64,000 bases of DNA from Sneathiella sp. HT1-7 (GTDB lineage: Bacteria; Pseudomonadota; Alphaproteobacteria; Sneathiellales; Sneathiellaceae): contig NZ_JAJFZN010000002.1 of assembly GCF_020731145.1 (NCBI RefSeq), forward strand, positions 248,001-312,000. Reading direction: 5' to 3'. The position numbers and the translations under genes were made by a program. The notes beneath the pieces were generated by a model. The model did not search any database. It saw nothing but the letters and a program-made list of their open reading frames with translations, and was not told where the DNA came from. Each line of letters starts with the position of its first letter. Position 1 is the stretch's first letter. Below, one piece after another: positions 15,912-23,670 of this stretch.

Positions 15912-18661
15912 TGTCAGGCGGGCTGGTACTGACTGTTTCCATTTTATATCTGGGCCTTTTGTTTGCCATCGCACAATTTGTCGATCTGCAATCCGCGAAG
16001 GGTCGTCAACTTACCAGAAATCCCTTTATCTATACGTTATCAATCGGTGTGTTTTGTACGTCCTGGACATTTTATGGCAGTGTTGGGCTGGCTGCCACAC
16101 AAGGTCTTAATTTTCTGCCGATTTATCTTGGCCCCACACTGGTTTTTATTCTCTGGTCAATCGTCTGGGTTAAAATTATCCGCATTTGCAAAGTGCACCG
16201 GATCACGTCGATTGCGGACTTTATTGCCTCGCGATACGGCAAGCAGGCGCGGTTGGGCGGGCTCGTCACGATAATCGCGGTGGTCGGTACGATGCCGTAT
16301 ATTTCGTTGCAGCTTAAATCCATTGCAACCAGTTTCCGGATTCTTGTCAGCTCTTCTGAAACAGCCCTTTTGCATGCCCCGAATGAGCCTATTTTCTTCA
16401 TCGATACGACTTTGATTGTGGCCATTGCGCTGGCACTATTCGCTATCCTTTTCGGAACGCGCCACATCGACGCGAGTGAGCATCATGAGGGATTGGTCGC
16501 GGCTATCGCCTTTGAATCGGTGGTGAAGCTGGTTACGTTTCTTGCCGTTGGGTTCTTCGTGACATTCGGACTTTACAACGGATTCGGCGATCTTTTTTCC
16601 ACCGCCGCAGACAGTGGGCTGGATGCACTTTTTACCGTTTCCAGCGATAATGACTACAGCCTCTGGATGACAATGACGATCCTGTCCATGGCGGCCATCA
16701 TTTGTCTGCCACGGCAGTTTTATATGACAGCAGTGGAAAACCCGGACGAGTCATTTTTGCGAAAGGCAACCTGGTTGTTTCCGCTCTATCTTCTGGTGAT
16801 CAACATTTTTGTCTTGCCGATCGCGCTCGCGGGCCGCATGTCCTTTGGGGGAGCCTCTGCCGATGCGGATATGTTCATGCTGACAGTGCCGCTGTTTCAT
16901 GATCAGGCTTTTTTGGCACTTATCGCCTTCATCGGTGGATTATCGGCAGCTACGTCAATGGTTATCGTTGCTTCCATTGCATTGGCGACCATGGTCTGTA
17001 ACGATCTCATCATGCCGCTCCTGCTCCGTTGGCGCGGTCTGAATATCAACAAGAATGACGACCTGACCGGGCTGCTGCTCACAATTCGACGGGTGAGTAT
17101 TCTTCTGATCCTGATCCTAGGGTATGTTTATTATCTCATCGCGAGCGAGTCATATTCCCTTGTGACCATTGGTCTTGTCTCTTTTGCGGCGGCAGCGCAA
17201 TTCACCCCGGCCATTATTGGCGGAATTTTCTGGAAAGGGGCATCGTATCGAGGGGCAATGACGGGCTTAGCGCTAGGCTTCATCGTCTGGCTTTATACTT
17301 TACTTCTCCCGTCGTTTGCTCAATCTGGATGGCTACCAATCAGCTTTATCGAAAATGGGCCTTATGGCGCGACACTTCTCAAACCCTATGCGCTGTTCGG
17401 TATGGACGGGTTTGATCGCCTCACGCACGCCCTGTTCTGGAGCATGCTGGCGAATATCGGTGCTTACTGGATCGTTTCGTTGCTTTCGCATCAGACCGCT
17501 ATTGAGCGTATTCAGGGGACATTGTTTGTTGATGTATTCGGGCACACGGATGATGACCGTGATAGTCGGTACTGGCGCGGCTCCGCGACGGTTGCGGATT
17601 TGCAGCAGCTTGTGGGTCGGTTTGTGGGCGTACAACGAGCAGCGCAGGCTTTCTCTGATTTCGCTGCGGAACGAGATATAAACCTTCGTAAGATCCAATC
17701 GGCCGATGCGGCCCTGCTCGACTTTGCCGAGAAGATGTTGGCGGGCGCTATTGGATCTGCAACCGCGCGGGTGATGGTAGGATCCGTGGTCAAGGGGGAG
17801 ATTGTCGGCCTTGAAGAGGTGTACCGTATTCTCGATGAAACCAGTCAGGTAATTGAGTACAGCCATCGGCTGGAACAAAAATCTGCCGAGCTCGAACAGG
17901 CAACAGCTCAGCTTCGCAATGCCAATGAGCGGCTGAAAGAACTGGATTCCCTGAAGGATCATTTCCTTTCTATGGTCAGCCATGAGCTCCGTACACCATT
18001 GACATCACTTCGTGCTTTCGGGGAAATTCTGATCGATAACCCGGAGGTGTCACCTGAAGAACGGGAGCGCTTTTTGAATGTCATTATCAAGGAAAGCTCA
18101 CGTCTGACCCGTCTCATCGATCAGCTTCTTGATCTTGCTCGCATGGAAGCGGGACAGATGGACTGGTCTCTGGATACAGTAGACATTGCGGCCACAATAC
18201 GCGAGGCAATGGCAACGCTTGCCGGCCTTATCCAGGAAAATGAAGTCGAAGTGGAGGTGCGAATTCCGGAAAACCTGCCGATGGTGCGGGCGGACCGGGA
18301 CCAGCTCATTCAGGTGGTTATCAATCTGGTGTCAAACGCCATCAAGTTCTGTGACAAGGAAAAGGGGCGTATTGATCTTACGGTTTCTGTACGAGATGAC
18401 ATGCTGGAAGTCAGCGTTGCAGACAATGGCAAAGGGATTCCTGTTGATATGATGGAGCTGATATTTGAAAAATTCCATCAGTCGATTGGTCGTGATGAAG
18501 ATAAACCGCAAGGGTCCGGCCTCGGATTGGCAATCTGCCGCGAGATTGTGTCTTTTCTTGGTGGTCACATATGGGTTGCAAATAAGGAGAAGAGCGGGGC
18601 TATTTTTGCCTTTACTGTCCCACGCGCGGATCGACAGGATGTCAGACTTTCGGCTGAATAG
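15911..18661 (+). CDS. hybrid sodium/solute symporter-histidine kinase (CrbS/CbrA-like)
   Basis: An inner-membrane protein of 916 residues. Residues ~1-540 are a multi-helix sodium/solute symporter (SSS/SLC5-like) domain, with TSWTFYGSVGLAATQGL near the start. A coiled coil at ~650-680 (LEQKSAELEQATAQLRNANERL, shortened) leads into HisKA, with phospho-acceptor H691 in MVSHELRTPL. The ATPase domain has N-box INLVSNAIKF, G1 VADNGKGIP and G2 GSGLGLAICRE. The frame is open back to 15788, but ATG 15911 overlaps the upstream stop and starts the first membrane helix. CrbS homologues sense acetate or related metabolism and control acs; acsA lies two genes upstream. The domain may sense through transport or use the symporter only as a receptor. 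Confidence 0.88.
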   Translation: MSGGLVLTVSILYLGLLFAIAQFVDLQSAKGRQLTRNPFIYTLSIGVFCTSWTFYGSVGLAATQGLNFLPIYLGPTLVFILWSIVWVKIIRICKVHRITSIADFIASRYGKQARLGGLVTIIAVVGTMPYISLQLKSIATSFRILVSSSETALLHAPNEPIFFIDTTLIVAIALALFAILFGTRHIDASEHHEGLVAAIAFESVVKLVTFLAVGFFVTFGLYNGFGDLFSTAADSGLDALFTVSSDNDYSLWMTMTILSMAAIICLPRQFYMTAVENPDESFLRKATWLFPLYLLVINIFVLPIALAGRMSFGGASADADMFMLTVPLFHDQAFLALIAFIGGLSAATSMVIVASIALATMVCNDLIMPLLLRWRGLNINKNDDLTGLLLTIRRVSILLILILGYVYYLIASESYSLVTIGLVSFAAAAQFTPAIIGGIFWKGASYRGAMTGLALGFIVWLYTLLLPSFAQSGWLPISFIENGPYGATLLKPYALFGMDGFDRLTHALFWSMLANIGAYWIVSLLSHQTAIERIQGTLFVDVFGHTDDDRDSRYWRGSATVADLQQLVGRFVGVQRAAQAFSDFAAERDINLRKIQSADAALLDFAEKMLAGAIGSATARVMVGSVVKGEIVGLEEVYRILDETSQVIEYSHRLEQKSAELEQATAQLRNANERLKELDSLKDHFLSMVSHELRTPLTSLRAFGEILIDNPEVSPEERERFLNVIIKESSRLTRLIDQLLDLARMEAGQMDWSLDTVDIAATIREAMATLAGLIQENEVEVEVRIPENLPMVRADRDQLIQVVINLVSNAIKFCDKEKGRIDLTVSVRDDMLEVSVADNGKGIPVDMMELIFEKFHQSIGRDEDKPQGSGLGLAICREIVSFLGGHIWVANKEKSGAIFAFTVPRADRQDVRLSAE

Positions 18662-18667
18662 AAGATA

Positions 18668-19432
18668 TCAACTGAAAGCTCTGTAGATCATGATAAAGCC
18701 AATCAGCACGACCAGTCCCAGTACAAATTTCTTAAAAGTCTTTTGATCAATGAGGTGGCGCACCTTGGTTCCGACCCACATTCCCGCGAAGAGCGGACCC
18801 AGGCCGATCAAACTGTAAACTGCTTCCGTAGGTTTCAGAAAGTTCATGCTTTGCAGACTGAGTAGCAGGAAAATACTGCCGCCAAAAAGCATGACACTGA
18901 CCGCCGCGACGAATTTTTCCTTATCCAGACCAAGAGCAATAAAGAAGAAGACGGGGAGTGTTCCGAACAGCGTTGTTATCCCTCCGATAATGCCAGCGGC
19001 AAGGCCAACTGTTGGGCCGGAAATTTTTTCATGTGAGCTGAGGAAGGAAAAGGAAACACCGAAATATTCCAATCCGGAAATAAGGATGAGAAAACTACCA
19101 ACCGCGATGAGAAGATACTTCGTGTCTACAGTAGAGAGCATGAACACGCCGATCGGCAGCCCAATAAACAGCCCGAGTAGCAGTAGCCAGTGCCGGGCGA
19201 TCGAGGACTTGATCTGACCGGAAATGACCATCTGAACAAAATTAGTGATAACCATCGGTAAGGTCATTATGGCAACTGCGGAGGGAAGGTTCATAAAAAA
19301 GACGATGATGGGGACCGCGATTGTCGGCAGGCCGAAGGCAGAGATACCTTTAACAACACCGCCTAGCGCAAAGGCAATACATACCACGAGCAAATGGAAA
19401 AGATTGAAATCCGGAAGATATTGAGTGATCAT
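18668..19432 (-). CDS. TauE/SafE family permease
   Basis: A membrane protein of 254 residues with about eight helices in two similar halves, as in the TauE/SafE (DUF81) family. GGVVKGISAFGLPTIAVPI near the N-terminus and GLAAGIIGGITTLFGTLPV in the middle are the paired family motifs. Members export sulfite, sulfoacetate or other organic anions; the substrate here is unknown. The gene converges on the kinase gene with 6 bases between stops. Its start lies beyond two hairpins with T-runs on this strand. Confidence 0.8.
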   Translation of the reverse strand: MITQYLPDFNLFHLLVVCIAFALGGVVKGISAFGLPTIAVPIIVFFMNLPSAVAIMTLPMVITNFVQMVISGQIKSSIARHWLLLLGLFIGLPIGVFMLSTVDTKYLLIAVGSFLILISGLEYFGVSFSFLSSHEKISGPTVGLAAGIIGGITTLFGTLPVFFFIALGLDKEKFVAAVSVMLFGGSIFLLLSLQSMNFLKPTEAVYSLIGLGPLFAGMWVGTKVRHLIDQKTFKKFVLGLVVLIGFIMIYRAFS

Positions 19433-19464
19433 GGCAAGGGCCGCATTCAGAACAAAAAAATCCA

Positions 19465-19488
19465 GTCAGGGTGGAAATCGACCCTGAC
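19465..19488 (-). terminator. terminator-like hairpin in the TauE/SafE gene leader
   Basis: GTCAGGGT (19465-19472) pairs perfectly with ACCCTGAC (19481-19488) around an 8-base loop. Read on the minus strand, the hairpin is followed by TGGATTTTTTT, the form of an intrinsic terminator, 33 bases before the TauE/SafE ATG. No minus-strand gene ends here, so it is either an attenuator in that leader or a stop for antisense transcription. Confidence 0.55.
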
Positions 19489-19519
19489 AGTCTCAGAAAA
19501 CTATGGACCATAAAAACAC

Positions 19520-19554
19520 ATCGCCGCCAACCACTTTATTTAGTTGATGGCGAT
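19520..19554. repeat. second hairpin between divergent genes
   Basis: ATCGCC (19520-19525) and CAAC (19528-19531) pair with GTTG (19543-19546) and GGCGAT (19549-19554), giving 10 bp with a 2x2 internal loop. On the minus strand GTGTTTTTA follows. Together with the neighbouring 19465-19488 hairpin it fills most of the 148-base region between the TauE/SafE and dehydrogenase genes. Confidence 0.45.
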
Positions 19555-19580
19555 ATAATATCTAACTCGGAGAAAAAATC

Positions 19581-20585
19581 TTGAAAGCTTGGGTAATTAG
19601 TGGAGAGGGCGGTATCGACGGCCTGCAGATGATCGAGCGGGATATCCCAAAGCCCGATCCCGGAGAAATTCTGGTGCGCCTGAAGGCAAATTCCATCAAC
19701 TACCGCGATCTGTCCACTATAAAGAATGCTGGTGCACGCGGCATCACGGGAGAGCGAATTCCGAATTCCGATGGTGCCGGTATTGTTGAGGAGGTCGGAT
19801 CGGGTGTGACAGCCTTTAAAACAGGTGATCGCGTTGTTGGCACCTTTTTCCAGAACTGGCTCAGCGGCGGAATTCATGACGATGTTATGCCGAGTGCACT
19901 GGGCGGTCCTATCGACGGGCTGCTGTGCGAATATGCTCTGTTGAAGGAAACAGGCGCACTCCCCATTCCGGAGCATCTTTCCTTTGAAGAGGCGGCAACA
20001 CTGCCTTGCGCGGGCCTTACCGCATGGCATTGCCTAATAGACGGCGGCAAGGCGCAGGCCGGGCAGACGGCTTTATTGCTGGGCACGGGTGGCGTGTCAA
20101 TTTTTGCACAACAGATTGCCAAAGCCTCCGGCATCCGGACGATCCTGACTTCCAGCAGTGATGATAAACTGGCACGTGCCAAGACGCTTGGTGCTGACGT
20201 GCTGATTAACTATCGGGATCATCCGAATTGGGAAGAGAAAGTGATGGAGGCGACCGACGGTCAAGGCGTTGATCTTGTGGTCGAGGTTGGTGGCGCTGGA
20301 ACATTGGAAAAATCAATTGCTTCCGTTCGGGTTGGCGGGCGGATTTCGCTTGTGGGTATCCTCACAGGTGGCCAGATGGATCCGACGTCCATCATGCGAA
20401 AATCTATCACGCTTCAGGGGATTTATGTCGGCCCGCGAGATATGTTTGCGCGAATGAATGCGGCCCTTCAGCAAAGTAAAATTCATCCTGTCATCGATGC
20501 GACCGTTGACTTCACAGATGCGAAAGAGGCTTACAGGATGATGGAAAAGGCCGGCCATTTTGGCAAGATTGTTGTCACTATTTAA
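19581..20585 (+). CDS. MDR-family NAD(P)-dependent alcohol dehydrogenase / quinone oxidoreductase-like
   Basis: A medium-chain dehydrogenase/reductase of 334 residues. The GroES-like half contains NSINYRDLSTIKNAG and GIVEEVGSGVTAFKTGDRV; the Rossmann half has LLGTGGVSIFAQQIAKASG. The usual catalytic-zinc cysteine and structural-zinc cysteine cluster are not seen, so it is closer to zinc-independent quinone oxidoreductase-like members. The start is a TTG preceded by CGGAGAAAAAATC. It stands 29 bases before an FAH-family gene and may act in the same unknown catabolic route. Confidence 0.78.
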   Translation: MKAWVISGEGGIDGLQMIERDIPKPDPGEILVRLKANSINYRDLSTIKNAGARGITGERIPNSDGAGIVEEVGSGVTAFKTGDRVVGTFFQNWLSGGIHDDVMPSALGGPIDGLLCEYALLKETGALPIPEHLSFEEAATLPCAGLTAWHCLIDGGKAQAGQTALLLGTGGVSIFAQQIAKASGIRTILTSSSDDKLARAKTLGADVLINYRDHPNWEEKVMEATDGQGVDLVVEVGGAGTLEKSIASVRVGGRISLVGILTGGQMDPTSIMRKSITLQGIYVGPRDMFARMNAALQQSKIHPVIDATVDFTDAKEAYRMMEKAGHFGKIVVTI

Positions 20586-20614
20586 GTGCGCATAGAACGT
20601 AACAGGAGAAAATT

Positions 20615-21460
20615 ATGAAATTAGTTAGATATGGCGAATTTGGTGCGGAAAAGCCCGGAATTATTGACGAACAGGGGAACATAAGGGATCTGACCGGCAT
20701 TGTTCCGGATATTTCAGGAGATGTCCTCTCAGATGAAGGGCTTGCTAAATTGAAAGCTTTGGATTTTGGTGCCCTACCAAAAGTAGAGGGAGAGCCGCGA
20801 ATTGGTGCTTGCGTTGGAAATATAGGAAAGTTCGCTTGTATCGGACTTAACTATTCTGACCACGCCGCGGAAGCGGGACAGCCAGTCCCAAGTGAGCCCA
20901 TTCTCTTTATGAAGGCAACATCGGCCGTTTGCGGGCCGAATGATGATGTGGAAATCCCTCGTGCCTCAAAGAAAACGGACTGGGAGGTTGAGCTTGCAGT
21001 CGTCATCGGCAAGCGTGCTAAATATGTGACGGAGGAGGAAGCCCTCGACCATGTCGCCGGATATTGTGTGGCCAATGATGTGTCCGAGCGGGAGTTTCAG
21101 TCCGAGCGTGGTGGCAATTGGACCAAGGGCAAGAGCCACGATACTTTCGGCCCTCTCGGTCCGTGGTTGGTGACGCGCGACGAAGTTCCGGACCCGCAGG
21201 CGCTTAACCTCTGGCTCGACGTGGATGGGGTTCGGCAGCAAGATGGCACGACGGCAACCATGATATTTGGTGTCGCCAAGATTATTTCCTATCTCAGTCA
21301 ATTTATGACTCTGAATGTTGGGGACGTCATTTCCACCGGCACGCCTCCTGGTGTTGGCATGGGAAAGAAGCCAAGTCCTGTATTCCTCAAACCCGGACAG
21401 GAAATGAAGCTGGGTGTAGAAGGCCTTGGCGTACAGCAGCAGAAAACCGTTCAAGCATAA
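20615..21460 (+). CDS. fumarylacetoacetate hydrolase (FAH) family protein
   Basis: A 281-residue enzyme with a short N-terminal domain (MKLVRYGEFGAEKPGIIDE) and a C-terminal FAH fold. The metal-binding acids are in DWEVELAVVIG, and family motifs GLNYSDHAAE, FMKATSAVCGP and VGDVISTGTPPGVGMG are present. Members cleave or hydrate 2-keto acids with C-C bonds next to carbonyls. Automated annotation often calls such proteins ureidoglycolate lyase, but a true AllA-type lyase is encoded at 40634-41122, so a different acylpyruvase or hydratase substrate is likelier here. The ATG has AACAGGAGAAAATT upstream. Confidence 0.8.
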   Translation: MKLVRYGEFGAEKPGIIDEQGNIRDLTGIVPDISGDVLSDEGLAKLKALDFGALPKVEGEPRIGACVGNIGKFACIGLNYSDHAAEAGQPVPSEPILFMKATSAVCGPNDDVEIPRASKKTDWEVELAVVIGKRAKYVTEEEALDHVAGYCVANDVSEREFQSERGGNWTKGKSHDTFGPLGPWLVTRDEVPDPQALNLWLDVDGVRQQDGTTATMIFGVAKIISYLSQFMTLNVGDVISTGTPPGVGMGKKPSPVFLKPGQEMKLGVEGLGVQQQKTVQA

Positions 21461-21492
21461 ATAATTTAGACCCAGGAAAAGGAACGCATGTC

Positions 21493-22710
21493 GTGAAACC
21501 CGTTCATCAACCCGAAAGTCTTGGCTTTGAACCCAAGCGTCTTGAGTATATTACCGACTGGATGAATAGATATGTCGACGGCGGAAAGCTCGCGGGGGCG
21601 CAAACGCTAATCGCCCGAAGCGGCAAAATCGCTTATTCGAAATCTGTTGGCCAAGCAGATCGAGAAAATAATAATCCATGGACTGACGATACCATGGCGC
21701 GGTTCTATTCCATGACCAAGCCGATCACATCTGTTGCCTTGATGATGCTGTATGAAAAGGGATTGTTTCATCTGGATGATCCGCTGGAGGAATTTATTCC
21801 GGCCTTCAAGGACATGCAGGTTCTCAGGCCTCAGGCCCGCAGTATTGACGATACCGAGCCGGCAACCAGTAAAATCACGGTGCATAACCTGCTGACCCAC
21901 ATGTCTGGTATGACTTACGGGTTTAATGAAGGTGTTCTCGGCAAATATTATAATGCCAATAAGATGGATTTCGGAACGACGCGGGGTAGCCTGGAAGGCC
22001 AAATCCAGCAACTGTCGGAGATGCCGCTGCAATTCAATCCGGGTAGCCGCTGGAACTATGGCGTATCGACTGATGTTGTCGGTCGACTGGTTGAGATTAT
22101 TTCAGGTCAGGATCTCAAATCATATTTTCATGAGCATATTTTCAAACCGCTTGGAATGGTGGACACCGATTTCGGGATACCGGAAGAGAAAATAGATCGT
22201 TACGCTACCGCATATGGTGCGGATGATACCGGTGCTATGACGGTGCTGGATTCCGCGGCGAAAAGCGCGTTTCGAATGGAGAAAGTCGCCTGCTATTCCG
22301 GCGGTGGCGGACTGATTTCAACGGCGTCCGATTACCTTAAGTTCGCGGAGATGCTACGTTGCAAGGGTGCCTATGAGGGTGGCCAGCTTTTGGGACCACG
22401 TACTGTCGATTTCATGATGGAAAATCATCTGGATGGCGACCTTGCTCAATATGGTCAGGCGGTTTTCTCCGAGGTGTCATTCGTGGGTGTCGGTTTTGGA
22501 CTCGGTGGATGGGTCATGATAGATCCGGCGCTGTCACAGATGATGGGCTCTCCCGGTGATTTTGGATGGGGCGGTATGGCAAGCACAGTATTCTGGGTTG
22601 ATCCGATAGAGGACATGACTGTTGTTTTCCTGACCCAATTCATTCCGAGCAGCCATTATCCATTACGGAAGGAACTGCGCGCGCTGGTTTATCAAGCAAT
22701 AATGGATTGA
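21493..22710 (+). CDS. beta-lactamase-family serine hydrolase
   Basis: A protein of 405 residues of the class C beta-lactamase/esterase (COG1680) group. The catalytic S-x-x-K tetrad is S73-M-T-K76 (FYSMTKPITS), and the Y-x-N-like element is in RWNYGVSTDV. There is no signal peptide, so it probably acts in the cytoplasm as an esterase or amidase rather than as a penicillin-binding protein. The start is GTG 21493 behind AGGAAAAGGAACG; an ATG five bases upstream is out of frame and stops at once. It follows the FAH-family gene by 32 bases in the same direction. Confidence 0.8.
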   Translation: MKPVHQPESLGFEPKRLEYITDWMNRYVDGGKLAGAQTLIARSGKIAYSKSVGQADRENNNPWTDDTMARFYSMTKPITSVALMMLYEKGLFHLDDPLEEFIPAFKDMQVLRPQARSIDDTEPATSKITVHNLLTHMSGMTYGFNEGVLGKYYNANKMDFGTTRGSLEGQIQQLSEMPLQFNPGSRWNYGVSTDVVGRLVEIISGQDLKSYFHEHIFKPLGMVDTDFGIPEEKIDRYATAYGADDTGAMTVLDSAAKSAFRMEKVACYSGGGGLISTASDYLKFAEMLRCKGAYEGGQLLGPRTVDFMMENHLDGDLAQYGQAVFSEVSFVGVGFGLGGWVMIDPALSQMMGSPGDFGWGGMASTVFWVDPIEDMTVVFLTQFIPSSHYPLRKELRALVYQAIMD

Positions 22711-22795
22711 TGGCGGGGTGTCGTAAAACTGACATGAAATAGCAAATTTTGCGTCACGGATCGGACATTTAGCTGCAACAATCATTTGAGATGTT

Positions 22796-22827
22796 CTCCC
22801 TAAATCTCTCGAAAGAGTAATTAGGAG
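22796..22827 (+). promoter_or_regulatory. hairpin that can mask the Shine-Dalgarno of the OlsB-like gene
   Basis: CTC-(C)-CTAA (22796-22803) can pair with TTAGGAG (22821-22827), and inside it CTCT (22806-22809) pairs with AGAG (22814-22817) around CGAA. The 3' arm contains the AGGAG that lies six bases before the TTG start at 22834. Folding would hide the ribosome site. Whether it is used as a control element is not known. Confidence 0.4.
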
Positions 22828-22833
22828 TATGTC

Positions 22834-23670
22834 TTGGAACCGTTACGATTTAATAATCTGGAACTTCGTCTGGCAAACAGTGCCGCAGATCTGGATGCGG
22901 CGCAGTCTTTGCGCTATCGCATTTTCTATGAAGAAATGGGGGCGAAACCGTCGGTTCTTTGTCAGGAAAAATCTCGTGATGTGGATCGGTATGACGCGTT
23001 TTGCGATCATCTACTCGTCATTGATCTTGAAAAAGGCACGGAGGCGGCGCCTTGCGTTGTCGGAACCTATCGTTTCCTTCGGAGTAGCGTTGCTCAGAAG
23101 CATGGCGGCTTTTATTCACAATCAGAATTTGATCTTTGTAATCTGACGATCTTTCCGGGCGAAATCATGGAGTTGGGCCGTTCTTGCATCGACGCGGCCT
23201 ATCGCCGACGCGGTGCGATGCAGCTTTTATGGCGTGGTATTGCGTCCTATATCCATATTCATGACGTTCAGATTATGTTCGGCTGTGGCAGTATTCATGG
23301 CACGGATCTGAAAGAGCAGGCGCGAGTACTTTCCTATCTGCATCATTTCCATAAGGCGCCGGGACATCTGCGTCCGCGCGCCCTCGACAAACATTATATC
23401 CCGATGAAAATGATGAAACGCAAGGAAGTGGATATCGAGCTTGCACAGCGTGAATTGCCTCCGCTTCTAAAAGGTTATTTACGCCTTGGCGGGTATATCG
23501 GAGACGGTGCCGTTATTGACCATCAATTCAATACCATTGATGTGTGCGTTATCGTGGAAACGGAAAATGTAACGAACAAATATATCCGTCATTTTTCGCG
23601 GGACAGACGGGAAAAGGAAAAGGTGCCTGCCCCTGTGGCAACGGGAAATCCGGTTCAGATTTATTCTTAA
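22834..23670 (+). CDS. OlsB-like GNAT N-acyltransferase (ornithine lipid synthesis type)
   Basis: A 278-residue cytoplasmic or membrane-associated protein of the acyl-ACP:L-ornithine N-acyltransferase family. Characteristic parts are QSLRYRIFYEEMGAKPS, DAFCDHLLVID, VVGTYRFLR, IMELGRSCIDAAYRRRGAM and IMFGCGSIHGTD. The family transfers a 3-hydroxyacyl group from acyl-carrier protein to ornithine, the first step of ornithine lipid synthesis; hemolysin-type annotations of the same domain are common. No OlsA-like partner adjoins it. The TTG start is favoured by AGGAG at six bases; an ATG at 22829 is out of frame. It converges with puuD, overlapping by four bases. Confidence 0.78.
   Translation: MEPLRFNNLELRLANSAADLDAAQSLRYRIFYEEMGAKPSVLCQEKSRDVDRYDAFCDHLLVIDLEKGTEAAPCVVGTYRFLRSSVAQKHGGFYSQSEFDLCNLTIFPGEIMELGRSCIDAAYRRRGAMQLLWRGIASYIHIHDVQIMFGCGSIHGTDLKEQARVLSYLHHFHKAPGHLRPRALDKHYIPMKMMKRKEVDIELAQRELPPLLKGYLRLGGYIGDGAVIDHQFNTIDVCVIVETENVTNKYIRHFSRDRREKEKVPAPVATGNPVQIYS

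Noticed and set aside
20615-21460. FAH-family protein as the ureidoglycolate lyase of the purine pathway
   Set aside because: An AllA-type ureidoglycolate lyase is present within the allantoin operon at 40634-41122; the FAH protein is 19 kb away in another context.
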